Origin: Agapetus fuscipes
Lineage: Eukaryota; Arthropoda; Insecta; Trichoptera; Glossosomatidae
Length of the DNA stretch: 64,000 bases
Assembly (NCBI GenBank): GCA_951799405.1
Contig: OX637344.1
Span: forward strand, 8,928,001-8,992,000
Reading direction: 5' to 3'
Part shown: piece by piece, positions 1-12,353 of the stretch
Position numbering within the stretch: position 1 is the stretch's first letter
Layout of the letters: each line of letters starts with the position of its first letter
Translations under genes and position numbers: made by a program
The notes under the pieces: generated by a model
Databases searched by the model: none
Told to the model about the DNA's origin: nothing
The model's input: only the letters and a program-made list of their open reading frames with translations

Positions 1-207
1 TGGTTCACTTTGCCAATGTCACCCCTGCTTCAGGGAAGGTCGGCAAGAGTTGTAGGGCTTATGTTCATTTGAGAGTTGGGTTTTTTATATTTTAGGTCCA
101 CATGCGGCATGTGTAAGCGCGAAATTATGCATGTCTGCTTGTGGGAATGCATTTAATATGAATCTCAAATGATACATATCTTTGCAGCTTAGATTTAGAT
201 TTAGATT
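1..207 (+). repeat. R250 copy, cut by the window edge
   Basis: The copy starts at the segment that follows the R250 head (TGGTTCACTTTGCC) and ends in a tail of about three ATTTAG units. R250 is the dominant repeat of this window. A full copy is about 250 bp: head TTCCTTGACTTATAGG, then GGCTGACCACCCATAC, an internal CCCTG-TTT-CAGGG hairpin, AAGCGCGAACT, and a variable tail. In this list '+' means head-to-tail on the plus strand. No open frame of interest. Confidence 0.85.
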
Positions 208-213
208 AAATGC

Positions 214-290
214 TCCTGAAGATGCCTTATTAGGCGAAACCGTTTGAGCAAAAAATAAAATTAAAATTGAATTAAAACTTTGTTTTTTCC
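214..290 (+). repeat. Retroelement 3' end with CTGAAGA-hairpin-GAAAC motif
   Basis: CTGAAGA (216-222) is followed by GCC, a six-base loop, GGC and GAAAC (236-240), and then an A-rich run of AAATAAAAT-like units. The same arrangement recurs at 8641-8720 with CTGAGGA. That recurrence and the A-rich tail suggest the 3' end of a non-LTR or Penelope-like retroelement. It abuts the tail of the R250 copy before it. Confidence 0.45.
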
Positions 291-1834
291 AATTGAATTT
301 CACAAAAATATTAATTAAATACATAGGTAGGTACATATTAAGAATTAATTTCCCTTTTTTTTACAAAAATCTTAGATACTGTCTCGACTTTATATAGCAG
401 AAAATATCGTCAACTTTTGGCAAGGCTTGAATTTTGATTAAACATTCTTAGGTCCTCCATTTCATTCTATGTCCCTTTGACTTGACGAAATGTGCGTAGT
501 CGGGTGTTTCCATAGTTTATCATTCGCAGTGAATAGTAAAGGGGCTTACTATGAATTATTTATGAATAGTGGAGACTAAAAAAAACTCTTTTTCAGAAAA
601 AACAAAATAAACGATTTATTGTGTTTGAAATTATTCAATGTTTGTTTATTTCAATTTTAAATACTTTAAACCTTTATGCAAACAATGAATAAGCCAATAA
701 ACATTTTAAAACCTTTTTTAAATTATTTTTTTTCCTTTATTTTTTTATTTAAAAAACAAAAGTTATTTATTTATTTCAGATTATTTTTTACACACACGAA
801 TTTTTTTGCTTGCTTATCGACATATAATGTTTTTTGCGTCAAACAAAGACCGTTTTATTTACAAAGAATGGTCTGAAGATCACAATAGCGTGTGCTGAAA
901 TATTCTACACACATCCATACTAATTAATATGCCTGAGTATATGTTATAAAATTCTTGACGCACACACACTAAAGCAGCGTGATGTCATTAACCTACCATA
1001 CCATACCCATTTGTATATTATTTATTTAAAAATTCCATACTAGACACATTTATGTACTCTTGTGTATCAATTAATATTGTTACAAATATATGACTTTATG
1101 TCAGTGCATGTTTACCTATTATTGTGTGTTGTGTATGTTAACCGACTGGTATAATTTGTGTGTCTAGAAGTATTTGGATGGCTGTACCTACTCGTGTTTT
1201 TTCGAAGCGTCTGCCCGAGACTATTCTGGCATGATCTTATACATACTAGACTAGCATTAATTCATCCTATAAATACGTATTGCAGTGCTTTAGAGGAGTT
1301 AGTACCCCATTCGAACCCTAGCCGTGAAACGAGAAGTATAACGTTTTAAAGTGTGAACCTGACGTAAGCAAATTTTAAAATAAATTCTAGCGATGTTTTA
1401 TGAAAGTGAACTCAAAGTAATTCGTATTACCATTCATGAATACTAACGTGTTTACTAAGCAAGATACTAAGAAAGTACATAATTATTAAAGCCAAATTGT
1501 TACACTACGCAGTAATTAATCAGATAATTTTGAAATAAATACCCACTCGGTCACGTCTGAAAATTTACATCATTCAACCAACACGCAGCTTTCGGCCAAA
1601 TTCGGCCAATACGAAGCTTTGGCCGGTTTTGTTTTGTCCACATATGTGTGTTTTGCGCTTTTCAGAACTCCCCACGGACTTATTGGGAAAGATGGATGTG
1701 TTTACAGAGGCCGGCCTGTAGTATGCTACAATTGATAAAATAAAATAAATTGTTTGCCTTTAAAAAACAAAGCTCTCGCGGCCGCTGGGCCGATTCAATT
1801 ACAAAGATAATACAGAAAAAATGCTTAAAGCTCT
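291..1834. other. AT-rich stretch without recognisable gene
   Basis: All open frames here are short and AT-biased. I see no repeat with a second copy in the window apart from low-complexity A/T runs. A GGCCAAATTCGGCC-type imperfect palindrome lies near 1590-1625. Confidence 0.5.
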
Positions 1835-2050
1835 GTCGTCGTCCCAGTGCTTGTTGGGCTTATCCACCATTGGATTCAAAGATGACCTTGCAATTAATTG
1901 TCATTTAAATCATATTCCACAAAATCTGTTAAAAAACATAAAGCACGAAAAGTGAGAGTTTTACAAAATATATTTAATTTCAAATTCTAGTTTTCATTAT
2001 ACATATTGGTCCAGTACACATACAAACATTGCTCATCTGAAATAACCTCT
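1835..2050 (+). repeat. Dispersed repeat, pair with 33268-33492
   Basis: The text here aligns with 33268-33492 over about 215 bp with many differences. Shared blocks include the cCCAGTGCT-TTG-GGCTTATC start, a GATGAC segment, a TTCCAGTTTTC-like segment and a CAGTACACA/CAGAACACTCATACAA end. Two diverged copies with no coding potential suggest an old interspersed element of unknown class. Confidence 0.5.
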
Positions 2051-2197
2051 AAGGGATATAGGACAAACAAACACTAAAGAGACGCTGTGTTTCCGTGACG
2101 GATGTTTCTGAAATTATCTACATTTTAAGGGCTTTGATTTGAGGTTGTTGTAAAAGATCAAAAACGTTTTTTTTTCTATGGTCCGGGTCTTTTTGGG

Positions 2198-2260
2198 TCG
2201 AAAGCTCAGTTGGTAGAACGCTTTCGATTGCAGCGAAAATATTGGGATTCGAGTCCAAAG
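2198..2260 (+). repeat. tRNA-like SINE head (degenerate)
   Basis: An A-box-like AGCTCAGTTGGTAGA (from 2203) and a B-box-like GGATTCGAGTCC (2245-2256) are spaced as in a tRNA. The anticodon and acceptor stems do not fold well. It is best read as the head of an old tRNA-derived SINE, not a tRNA gene. Confidence 0.5.
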
Positions 2261-4259
2261 ATTTCGGATATACTTAATTTGCCATTTTATTTGTTGTGGG
2301 CCGATGGAGTTCAAACAAGCGATGTTTATTTTTAAAACACGACAGTCAAAGTTACCGTCTTGACTCAAAAAACAAGATTTTATTTAAAAAAAAAACTATC
2401 CGCGTACAGACGATTCGCACAATGGAAAAAAATGTGTGTTTGTAAAAATAACGAAGCCATTTAAATGTACAAGAAACCATGCAATGTGGATGACAATGAA
2501 TGTAGGTTAAATGTCTTGACATTCAAAGAACATTCATTTGAATGTGGAAAACTACAAAACGAAGCATTGTGCCGAGTTTCAATATAAAACATTCGCATGC
2601 GCTGCAATACAAACTGATAATAAAGACTCGCGAGTGTACATACAGCTGAGTATGGAACTCGTGAGATTGAGTTCAAATACACGAGTAAAACACCAATATC
2701 AATAACATCTATGATTTAAGTTGCGAAGATTTATAAACATTAAAAGTATTTTATTTTTTTTGTTAATAGATTTAGGAAGAGCAATGCCATTAACATCACT
2801 TTTTTTTTGGCCAGAAACAGGGATTAAAATCATCAATTAATAATTTATCATGAAATATTCGAATGGATTATTAATTAATATGACCCTATGACATTTGAGT
2901 ACCAACGCCTTATCCTCTGAACCATACCAGCATATTTGAGTAGTATAGAACCAAAAATCTAGAATTGTTTGGAAAATTGAATCAATATTTGGAAACACAG
3001 GAAAAAATTTGGTCCTGCTGCAATGTTGACTTACAAAATACAACTTAAGCGTCAAATGAACGTAAATCTTCTTCCGTCCTGAAACAGTATCTAGTGATAA
3101 TGAAAAAAGTGAACCAATTTTACAGTTCCTTTGGATGGTCAGCCTCAAACCAACTTGTCACAGAATTTACATTTTGGAAATTGTATTATTATAAAATAAA
3201 CTGAATACAGGATAATGTTGTACAAATAAAAAAATATCTTAATGTTAATTAAAAGTAACTTTTCATGAAACACATAATTACATTTGAATTCAATTGTAAC
3301 AATAAAACAATGTGTTCATCTAAAGTTATTTTTAATTATTATCTAAAAATGAATTTTTACTCAATAAAAGCAGAAACTTAAAAAAATTTAATGAATACAT
3401 ATATTGTGAACCGCGAATTTTTCATGAACTTGGAAATATATTAAAGAAAGCCATTCCATCTTTTTTTCTATGGCTCATATTACATCACTTTCTTTGCGGA
3501 AGGAAAATTACTTTCTCTTTTAATTACAGAAAAAGCCGAGGCTATAAACTTGCGCGGGAAATCTTTCCCTCAATTATTTCAGGTAGGTACGTAATTTAAA
3601 TCCTGAAACCGCCTTTTCGTCTGGTCGCGTGTGCTGCCTCAAAACTAAGAAGAGATTAACACTACGGTGCTCAAGCGTATCTGCGCAAACATCAGACTTC
3701 TGAAAAAAATAGGTGTATTTTTCATAGATCAAAAAACAAAACAGAACATTAAAAAAGAAGTTTAAATCTTGATAAACTTACACTTTAAAACTGTTTTGTC
3801 ATTATCACATCACATTCTCTTCACACAAAAGAAACCCATGACAGATATATGCGCAAAATATTTAAAAGCTCCTGCTCGAATAGACCAAGGCAATAAATAC
3901 CGAAAAGAAACTCTCCATTTTAAACTATCTTTATTTTTAAATATTTTTGAGTTTATATTGAAAAGGTGGTCTAATAGTGGCTACGTTGTTTTATAAAATT
4001 GGCTAATTATTATCATTGATTGTACCTACCTAAGCCTGTTTTGCCAACACACAATTTGCTCTTGAAAACTGGTTTTGGCTATTTAGTTGTAGTCAAAATT
4101 TATCAATTAAAAAACGGGCGTCGTTTTATTGATCTCTTTTTTATCTATTAAAAAAAACAAATTTTAAACATCTTTGGTTGCATAAATTCAAAACAAAATA
4201 CATACGTGAAGATCTAAACAGACTTAGAGTGTGCGTTTATTATTGCATAACGTTTCAAC
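2261..4259. other. AT-rich stretch; one degenerate R250 fragment
   Basis: No gene is recognisable. At about 3100-3165 a minus-orientation R250 head remnant is visible (AAGTGAACCAATTTTACAG, then GGATGGTCAGCCTCAAACCAAC). Everything else is unique AT-rich sequence. Confidence 0.5.
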
Positions 4260-4470
4260 ATTGTAGAGTTAATAATATTTTGCTCAAGTCCTGCGGAGAA
4301 ATGAAAACGAAAAGAGAGCTTTCATTTCCATAATGCAAATCGATTTATAATAAGCTCGCCGAGAGGGAGAAGAGCTTTCCAGTGATAGTCCAATGAGCGG
4401 TATGAAATATTATGGTTCATAATGAATTCCGGCGTTATAGGACGAACATACAAATCCAATATCCCAAATT
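4260..4470. other. Unique, less AT-rich block; possible conserved non-coding element
   Basis: The block lacks repeats and coding frames. It is compositionally more balanced than its flanks and rich in short homeodomain-like TAAT/ATTA and AATCGATTT words. It could be a cis-regulatory element, but that is inference from composition only. Confidence 0.25.
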
Positions 4471-4789
4471 TATTTAGCCATTATTTGAATTTGAATAGAG
4501 AAATTATAACTCGGATAATCCAATAATAAATAAAATACAATACTGTTTATTACTATTGTGGTTTTCAAAATACAAATTAAGTTGATTTATTTTGCGTGTT
4601 ATTTATTTTTTAAAAAACAGTTACAAGAAAAATTACACAGTTACTTGGAAAGTTGAAAATTCTAGTATATTTTCAAATTATTTATTAAATAAACAAAAAA
4701 ATAAGATGAGACAAAGCAGAACTTTCAGTTAAACAGTTCAGATATACATATAAGCATTGCAATCTTAGCAATTAAGACATCGGTGCGAC

Positions 4790-5029
4790 TCATTGGTACA
4801 TGAAATAAATCATGACCTCGCCCCGATTGCAAAAGTTGGGTACAAACAGCCTGAAGCCCTCCAACAGGGTGGGGCTGTCTATTAAACCATTGATGACCTT
4901 ATGAGTGAACATCATGAGAGTCCTGTTGCGCCAAGTTTCTACACTCTTGAAGCTTAAGTATGAGGATGTATGTAAGCTTTTACACAATTCGGCGTAGTTT
5001 TTACGGCAAACGCATGTATTTTGCGACAC
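4790..5029 (-). pseudogene. Non-LTR reverse transcriptase C-terminal remnant
   Basis: The minus-strand frame includes KSVETWRNRTLMMFTHKVINGLIDSPTLL in blocks that match the usual late-RT region of LINEs: a 'LE.RR..L.L.FLYK..NGLIDSP.LL' pattern, then VP. Only this ~80-codon piece remains, with no RT palm motif. It directly abuts the tail of the next R250 copy. The LINE family cannot be fixed from so little sequence. Confidence 0.55.
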
Positions 5030-5035
5030 GGTACA

Positions 5036-5286
5036 TCTAATCTAATCTAATCTAAGCTGCAAGGATATATATCATTTAAGATTTATATTAAATGCATTCC
5101 CACAAGCAGACATGTATAATTTCGCGCCAACACGCATGTGGACCTACATTATTAAAAACCAATCTCAAATGAACATAAGCCCTGTAACTCTTGCCGTGCT
5201 TCCCTGAAACAGGGGTGACATTGTCAAAGTGAACCATTTTTTACAGTATGGGTGGTCAGCCGCATACCAACCTATAAGTCAAGGAA
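5036..5286 (-). repeat. R250, full-length copy
   Basis: A (TCTAA)n tail at 5036-5055, all internal blocks in order, and an intact head at 5266-5286 (TATAAGTCAAGGAA as read on plus). Confidence 0.9.
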
Positions 5287-5349
5287 CCACGGTGTTATAT
5301 TATACACACTATCTTAAAGACGAAACTGGATCAAATGAGGAGGAGGTAA

Positions 5350-5665
5350 AGGTTTTTTTTAAGAGATCCTGTGCGGTAGATTTCAAATACTCTATAGGGG
5401 TCTATGACACTGGTTTTTGTGCCACAGAGGTGTTGTTTACGAGCTTGGTTATCGCTACAAAGCGCCAATACTCAAGCAACACCCAGCTGTTGTAAGGCTG
5501 GATGGACCTTTAGTGATCGATCTTTGGTAAAGAAATATGAATTTTTCACCCAGCGAAGAGCGTATTTGAAAATATAAATAGTATATTTGTTTGTGCTCCG
5601 CCGGGATTCAAACCCACCACCTTCTATTAACGAGTCAGAAAACTGGTCAATGTAATCCCAACTTT
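5350..5665 (-). repeat. LINE-B 3' end (5350-5432) and SINE-2 copy (5451-5665)
   Basis: The first part reads, on the minus strand, as the LINE-B 3' end seen at 61670-61745: CACCTCTG.GGCAC, GTCATAGACCCCTATAGAG, then A-rich. The second part is the reverse complement of the SINE-2 body at 62608-62905, including GCCTTACA, the CCAAAGATCGATC region and a B-box complement GGGATTCAAACCC (5603-5615). Both are diverged. Confidence 0.55.
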
Positions 5666-6458
5666 TTAATAAATGCCATATTTTTCACTCGTTGGTAAAT
5701 TCAAAAACATCTTGAACCACAGATATCTATTTTGTTTTGATTCTCAGACTGAAAAAAGAAGAATAATCATGTTTTCTCAATCGCATAGGGAGGAGATAAA
5801 GCTCACTAGTATTTCATAATACCTACCAAGCTGGGTTGCTAACAATGCGACCTACACTTCAAGTACAAACAATAATGGTAATCGCACCCATAGCGTTTAC
5901 AAAAGATTGTTTGAAAAACTGAAATAGATTCTCTAGGGAGCATTCAGTTTTCATACATATTTGTAAAAGAGCAACGAGTGAGTTAGAACGTAGAGTCGTA
6001 TACTTGGGGTACTGTTTTATCAACGGGGAAAGAGCCATTCAATGAAATCGACCGCCGTTCTCAGCCGAGGAAAATATACGGCCGCATTTTCCATTCTTTT
6101 GTACCCCTTGTTTGTTTTTTTCTTTCTTTTCTTCTCAACTTTTATAAAAAAAACCTAAACGGTTGTCTTGCAGTTACAGAATGCAAAACAGATCTCGGAA
6201 AAAAAACAAGATGTCATGAAATAGTTTTACTTAAAACGTACCTAATCAACATTGATAAAAATTTCATGAATAGAATAAAGCAGAGATGTTGAGGTTTTTT
6301 CTATAAAATATTAAACAGAAAACATCTGAAATTTGATCAAAGACGTGGATTTATTTTCGACACAATATAATGAAAAATTAACTCCAAAAATTGATGTGGT
6401 TCCGTTAGTAAAAATCAACAGGTTTTATTGGTTGCGTCACATCCGTGAATTAACCATC

Positions 6459-6560
6459 GGAGCCTACACGTCCACAAGTAGACACGTGTAAATTCAATGG
6501 TACATTACAACCCAAGGTACGTTGCAAAACCCAAGCCGCGAATGAACATACACCCAGTAA
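6459..6560 (-). repeat. R250, degenerate fragment
   Basis: Recognised by CACAAGTAGACACGTGTAA, then AAAACCCAAGCCGCGAATGAACATA, the diverged middle of an R250 copy. Head and tail are not recognisable. Confidence 0.4.
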
Positions 6561-6639
6561 TATTTAGATATTAAAAGAATGAACAAATATTTACATATGT
6601 GGTCTACCTTATACTAACCAATAAGTCAATAAATTTGGA

Positions 6640-6880
6640 TGATTTTTTTTAAGGAATCCTGTGCGGGAGGCTCCTTAATTCTTAAAAGTCTTGGGGGTCT
6701 ATGTCACCCTGGAAGGGTGCCGCAGAGGTGTTGCTTGTGTTGTTGCTTCCGTTTGTCAGGCGTTGCAAGGAAGTGGCGATTGATGTTGGTTTTGAATAAA
6801 ACCAGATTAAATTGGGAAGGGAACACAAATACTGGTAGATCATTCCATTAACGGGCAGTTTGGCAAAGGAATGAGTCATG
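6640..6880 (-). pseudogene. LINE-B C-terminus and 3' end, diverged copy
   Basis: The reverse complement aligns with 61460-61745: the CATTCCTCTGCCAAACTGCCC block, AATGGAATGA, CAATTTAA, CAATATCAATCGCCA, and the 3' end with GTCATAGACCCCCAAGA. Compared with 61 kb the coding frame is broken by small indels. The A tail is at the left end (T-run at 6644-6652). Confidence 0.6.
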
Positions 6881-7095
6881 AAAACGTCAAGTTCTCATAG
6901 TTTTGAGATCGACTGCAAAGGGATGAATGAGAGTCGTACTACGAGAGTGGTATCTAGTATTTGGTAAAGTACTAGCATATGAATATTTCAACCCATCAGA
7001 GAGCATATTCTGAACATTAAATGATAATCTTTCGTTTACTCCTCTGATGATCAAATCCACGACATTCTGACAACGAGTCCTAGACTAAACTACAA
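6881..7095 (-). repeat. SINE-2, degenerate copy
   Basis: In the same order and orientation as the 5451-5665 copy: TTTGGTAAAG, ATATGAATATTTCAACCCA, AGAGCATATT, and a B-box complement near 7050 (TGATCAAATCCACGAC) followed by ACGAGTC. It follows a LINE-B 3' end, exactly as in the 5.3-kb locus. Confidence 0.45.
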
Positions 7096-7099
7096 ACCG

Positions 7100-8490
7100 G
7101 TCTAAGATTCAATAAATATTAAAAATAAAACAAAATAAAAGCATTTTTATAATCCACACTATCCATCAATTCGAGTCGGTATAAAATTCCGATTAAAATT
7201 TCTGCGTCCATGGTCTCCAAATGCCTGAGCCGAAATCTTTCCAGGGATTACGGGGAATTTAACTGTCCTGATACAGCAAACCCATAAGAGAAAGGTCGAC
7301 GTTGGACGCGGCCTACATATTACATAGGACTCTGGCATCTGATCGCGTTCGGGACTTAAAGGATTCGACCCGAACGTTGTTTTGGTTTATCTATTTTTAG
7401 GAGCGATTGGAAAATGACCAAAAAGGCTTTGCGGTGTTTTAGTGACGTAGATTTTTGAGAATTGGACGCCAATTTTAGAAAATTGTGACGCAATGGTTAC
7501 GCAATGTATCTAAATGTAATAAGGGCGACACAATTATAGGTTTTAATTCTTTCTTGCAAAGACATTTTAACATTTGAGATTCATATGAGATGTGAGAAGA
7601 CATTTTTAACAGTGAAAATTCATTTTTTTTTTAAAAAAAATATTTTTTCTGTAACGTCGTTTAATTTTCACAATAATATTTTTTTTACTCTTGATAATGA
7701 CCTGAATATTGATGGTCGAAAGTGCTCGAGATATAAAATATTATTGTGAAAATTAAACTACGTTAAAGACATTTTTAAGGTTGCGCTTACACACGCACAA
7801 AATAAAGACTGAAATCGAAAATAAACACAACTCTGCAACTTTTGCTGACCTTTCCTGAAAAAGCGCCATCCTTCCAGGGGTGGCCAAAGTCTCTGCACAG
7901 TTATCTTCATCTTTGTATTTTTCTGTGAACCACTTTCAATCTTATAACATCCATCCACATTTTGATAATTTTCCTTATTTTCAGTAAATTAGTACTTCTT
8001 AATTACAAAAAAATGGAACATTAATTTCCACCTCATCAATACCAATACCTTTGGGGCACTTCAACAAGTGTCATAGACTTCTAAATTATATGAAATTTAG
8101 AACAAGAGGTTTCATTAAAAAATAATTACAACAAAAATATATACATAATTTAATGGTAGATTTTAGTACATATTTGAATAACAGATTTATTATCATGCTA
8201 TGTCATGTCTTAGCTCGACTGATTTCGGTTAATTATACAATATATTGATGACATCTCAGGATTCTAATCCCCTTAAGTAATTATTGACTAGAATCTCTCA
8301 AATATCAAAGACATTTCCGACGCCACAAGTATTATGTAAATTCTTGAATAGACTCCGACGAAACGTTCCTACCCAATATCAAATATCAATAGGGCGTTAT
8401 ATGTTATTACCATTCAATTATCATGCTTTATTTGCAAAAGTAAATATACTTAACATTTCCGATGTCACCTCGTTCGAAGAATGTTCAGAT
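7100..8490. other. AT-rich stretch without gene
   Basis: Apart from the inverted repeat at 7651-7766 I see no coding region and no second copy of any segment. Confidence 0.45.
7651..7766. repeat. Inverted repeat, ~32-bp arms
   Basis: Arms at 7651-7682 and 7735-7766 are complementary with only two or three mismatches (core TTTAATTTTCACAATAATATTTT). The spacer is 52 bp. No duplicated flank is evident. It may be a small foldback element or the residue of a MITE. Confidence 0.6.
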
Positions 8491-8496
8491 ATATAC

Positions 8497-8720
8497 TTTG
8501 GCAAAGTGAAACAATTTTTACAGAATGTGAGTCAGCTTCATACCACACATAAGTCTAGGAACAAAAAGTACATTAAATATTAAACTACCTACATAAAAAT
8601 GGAGAATAAAGAAATAAAACAATTGACAATTGATTGTCATTGTCCTGAGGATGCCTTTTTAGGCGAAAACTGTTAGACATATTTAAAATAAAATAATAAA
8701 AAAGTGAATTAAAACAGTAT
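8497..8720. repeat. R250 head remnant (-) and CTGAGGA-hairpin retroelement end (+)
   Basis: 8497-8564 carries TTGGCAAAGTGAAACAATTTTTACAG and CATACCACACATAAGTC, a minus-orientation R250 head. 8645-8668 carries CTGAGGA, a GCC/GGC stem and GAAA, followed by AAATAAAATAATAAA, the second copy of the motif seen at 214-290. Confidence 0.45.
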
Positions 8721-8812
8721 ATTTATTTGATTAATTATACAATGGACTTTCACTGTGTAAACCACCAAACCCTGAAAAATATTACAAGATTTATAATTTA
8801 AAAAGATATCAT

Positions 8813-9000
8813 TCACTCACTACATACGACCCCTTTGGAGATAATGGGGCAAGATAACTGAGTTGCGTTTTTTCAGATATCTAAATTAGGAGTTAGGTAA
8901 ATTTAACGCTTGAATTTTATTTTCAAAATACACATGCAGCATGGGTTAGCACGAACTTACAGGCGTTTGCTTTTGAACATGCATTTAATTTGAATCTTAA
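8813..9000 (+). repeat. SINE-1 tail fragment and degenerate R250 fragment
   Basis: 8813-8865 resembles the SINE-1 end (TACGACCCCTTTGG then ATAACTG). 8925-9000 resembles the R250 tail half (ACATGCAGCATG, TAGCACGAACTTACA, CATGCATTTAATTTGAATCTT). Confidence 0.35.
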
Positions 9001-9837
9001 AATTTCAAACGGAAAAATATGTTTTTATTTGCTATTAAAACTATTTGTTTTCACTTTTTTCAAAGTTAAAAAACAAAAACGTTTTCAATACTTAAACCAT
9101 CATCGGGTATATATTTTGAGAATATTTTTAAAAATCTAATTTAACATGTTTTTCTAAATAAATATAAATCTAGAATGTTTTCAAATATTGTTAACATAGA
9201 TTATAGATATGGATTCCAGAAGACACCGAAGGATATTCAAAATTATTTCACAAAATTTCCAATACTATAAAACTAAACTTTCTCTTTTCCGATAGAAAGG
9301 AGGCTCTTGTTTCATCCCACGAAAGCGATTTTGGAGGGAAAATGTTTTTCAGGGAAAAATTGATTACGCCTTGCTAAATATTCTTCAGAAATTTTGAAGA
9401 GTGATTGCTAAGGGAGGGGGGATGATTGTGAAAATCTGGGGTGGAAGTGGAAGAAAGGGGTGTGAGGAGACAAAAGACGTTAATGATGCGAAATAATGAG
9501 CTTTCACAGGAGGTTGGCCCGAGATGGAAGCCTCTTATATAATAAGTAATAAGCTTAAATGACAGTTTTCTATGTGTATTAATATAACTCGATTTCTTCC
9601 CCTCAATGTTATCCTGCCAGGAATCTTTTAATTACGAATTGATTTTAATAAAACGAACCTCCATTAACATCGGAAATTATTGGAGAGTTGCTTATTAAAG
9701 GTCACACAAAATTTTTGGAACAATTTTATAAATGAAATCAATATTTTTGATTAGAAGAAATGTTTTGGATATGATTTTTTTAACAGGTTACAAATGTGCA
9801 TTTTATACTTTGAATCAAATATTTTATTACATACAGT

Positions 9838-9995
9838 CCAGCTGATAGCTCAGTTGGTAGAATGCTTGTGTTCTATGCCAGAGGCTTGGGGTTCAATCCA
9901 CACTTAGGGTGTACCGTCTAGGTAAATGCCGGTAATGTTCACTTATTCTTCACAAGAAATGAAGAGAAAGAAATGATAGAGCTGGAAACCCCCGA
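9838..9995 (+). repeat. SINE-1 copy, tRNA-derived head
   Basis: A box TAGCTCAGTTGGTAGAATG, then TTCTATGCC, then B box GGTTCAATCC, followed by GCCGGTAA, CACAAGAAATGA and GAGCTGGAAACCCCC, the same blocks in the same order as the copy at 60551-60860. The tRNA stems are imperfect, so this is a SINE rather than a tRNA gene. Confidence 0.6.
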
Positions 9996-9999
9996 CAGA

Positions 10000-11564
10000 A
10001 GAAGGAATGGATTTGTCAAATAAATGAAATCGAAAATAAAGGGAAGTCTGCAGAGTGAGAAAAAGAGAAGAGCATGCATGAAGAGAGTGATGAATGTCGT
10101 GGAAATACAAAACGAATTGGAGATACATCTTTTGAGGCACATGTAACCTTTAGCAATTCAACGGCAAGATACAAGTACAAAAATGACCACAAGCTATAAA
10201 GCATTTACAATCCATTTTACATTGCCATAAAAAAAGGTTTGTTTCTCATCAAAAATCTCTGGGATAAGGGAAAGAGTAGACACTTAGATATGTACATATT
10301 GTATAGATAAAACCTCTAAATACAACCCTTAAGTAGATATTCTATATTCTATTCTTAAGTCACAAAAAAAACGAGAAAACATGAATTTTACACGAACGAA
10401 AAGAAGAAGAAAAATTGGGAAAAAGATTAATTTTACAGGAATAAATAGAAAAATGGGGCAAACATGAATTTCACACGAATGAGAAATAGAAAAAGCGTCT
10501 TGTAAATAGATTTGGCTCGGAGCTTTTACAGCGCAAAGTATTTGGCTTTGAGGTTGTGAGGCTTTTGTTAACGGCATGAAGGCTCTATTGCCTGGATCCC
10601 GCGTGTACCCCATTGTTGTATAATATTTATCCTCCCTTGAAAGCTCTCTCTCCCTCAACCTCTTTCTGTACCAATGATTCCCAAGCGTTCTCGACCTAGG
10701 AACACTTTCATTGTTCAAGATAGTTCCCGCCCCGAGGTACTTTTTTGATACTACCTAGTTTTAAATAAGGGAGAAGAGAATTGTAACAAAAGTACACCAT
10801 TTTTTTGAAACGCATTCAATATTCTGTGTTGCTTTATTGTTTTTTACACACACTCGTATTTAAGCTTGTCTCTAACCTATCAATGAATTCTTGTGAATTT
10901 TCTTTGTTTTACGCAAACTCCTTTATAAACCAGCGCTTAAAAAAACCTTTCGAGAGCTCAATATTGCTTATCTGGATTATTTCACTGATTCTTATTATTA
11001 TTTTCACTTTTGCTATAAACTTGTCGCTAACTCTTCAATGACTACTCGTACTAGTGAAAAACTCGCCTTATCCTGCACAAGGGCTGAAGGAGAGTCTAGA
11101 ATCTATTATAGAGTGTCTAGATTCTTCCACACACACACAAGAATATTAAGCTTCAAATACCCATACACACTCATTTTCAGTTCAGCGGATGTAAGATGTA
11201 GTTCCCGAGTTGAATTTCCCGAGTTGGGAACCACTGAAGTATGGCATAAGCAGAGAAATATTAACACGTGTTTTTTTCATATAAAATTCATTCTTGCGAT
11301 GATTACGCTGCAACCACAAAAGAACTTGCTTTTTGATCTCAAAAGCCTTTTAACTTTAGTACAAAATATTTATTTCTATCCTCATTTTTTTTGAAGAGCT
11401 AAGGTGTGGCAGCTGTGATTGTAACTTTGACGTTTTTTCATTTGCGCTGGCTAGTTCTATGCTATTCTTCCCATACATTTTTTAGGACTAATAAACAACG
11501 GGAATCGAATTACGCACTATTTTATTTCAAATATGGCTAGGAATTGATTCTTTACTTGTCTATA
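10000..11564. other. AT-rich stretch; short direct repeats at 10375-10490
   Basis: The long minus frame at 10329-10718 shows no family resemblance and I do not call it a gene. Within it AACATGAATTTTACACGAACGA (10379-10400) recurs in changed form near 10462-10483, with a third weaker copy between them. Nothing else is recognised. Confidence 0.4.
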
Positions 11565-11809
11565 TCTCTATAATCTAACTTGCAAAGATGTCTTAAAATT
11601 TAAAAATCATTTTAAATGCATATCTAGTATCTATCCACACGTGAACACGTATAAGTTTGCGCTTACTGCATGCTGCAATTGTATCTATTTACAAAATAAA
11701 AATAAAATCTCAAATGAACATAAGCCTGCAACCTTTTTCGACATTTCCTGAAACAGGAGCGAAATTGGCAAATTGAACCATTTTTTCACAGCAGTTTGGG
11801 TGGTCAGCT
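11565..11809 (-). repeat. R250, diverged copy lacking the outer head
   Basis: Tail side ATAATCTAACTTGCAAAGAT, middle CTCAAATGAACATAAGCC, and a head that breaks off at GGGTGGTCAGCTT. It carries several unique small indels. Confidence 0.75.
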
Positions 11810-12353
11810 TTTGCAATTTTTTAAAATACAACAAAAACCGTTAAGAGATTGTCTGTTATATTTCTCAATGGGATCAATGTCTTCCATTCTTCTCGAAAAA
11901 TCCTGTCACCCGGAAAACGTCGTAGCTTGTCGTAAGCCAATTTCAAGATATCTCATTGTAAGCCCACTTCAAGATATCTTGTAGCGAAAATATATTATCT
12001 GGCCATGTCGTGATTGTATTGTTTTCTATTAAAAGAGGCGTATTGTATTGTTTTTGGCAGCATTTGTAAAAACCCATCCGGTTGTAACCGAGCGGACTTA
12101 ACCGGGTTACACATTTGGGTTTTATTGAATTTCACGAATCCAAACGGGGCGAACCCCAAGATATAAAATGGATCATTAAATATATAAGTTCCTTACGCAT
12201 ATGGTCACTTAACATTTTACATGTTAGCGTGACATTATTGAAGGCGGCATCGCAGAAAAAATTATTTCAAGTATAGTAAGTATGTACACTGTACAATCAA
12301 ATCAATGCTTTTAGCCATTGTAGTCTCGATGAGCCTATTTTTCAATTCACACT

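Noticed and set aside
10329..10718. 129-codon minus frame as a gene
   Set aside because: No family pattern, Phe/Ile-rich second half from AT-rich DNA, overlaps short direct repeats. Treated as chance.
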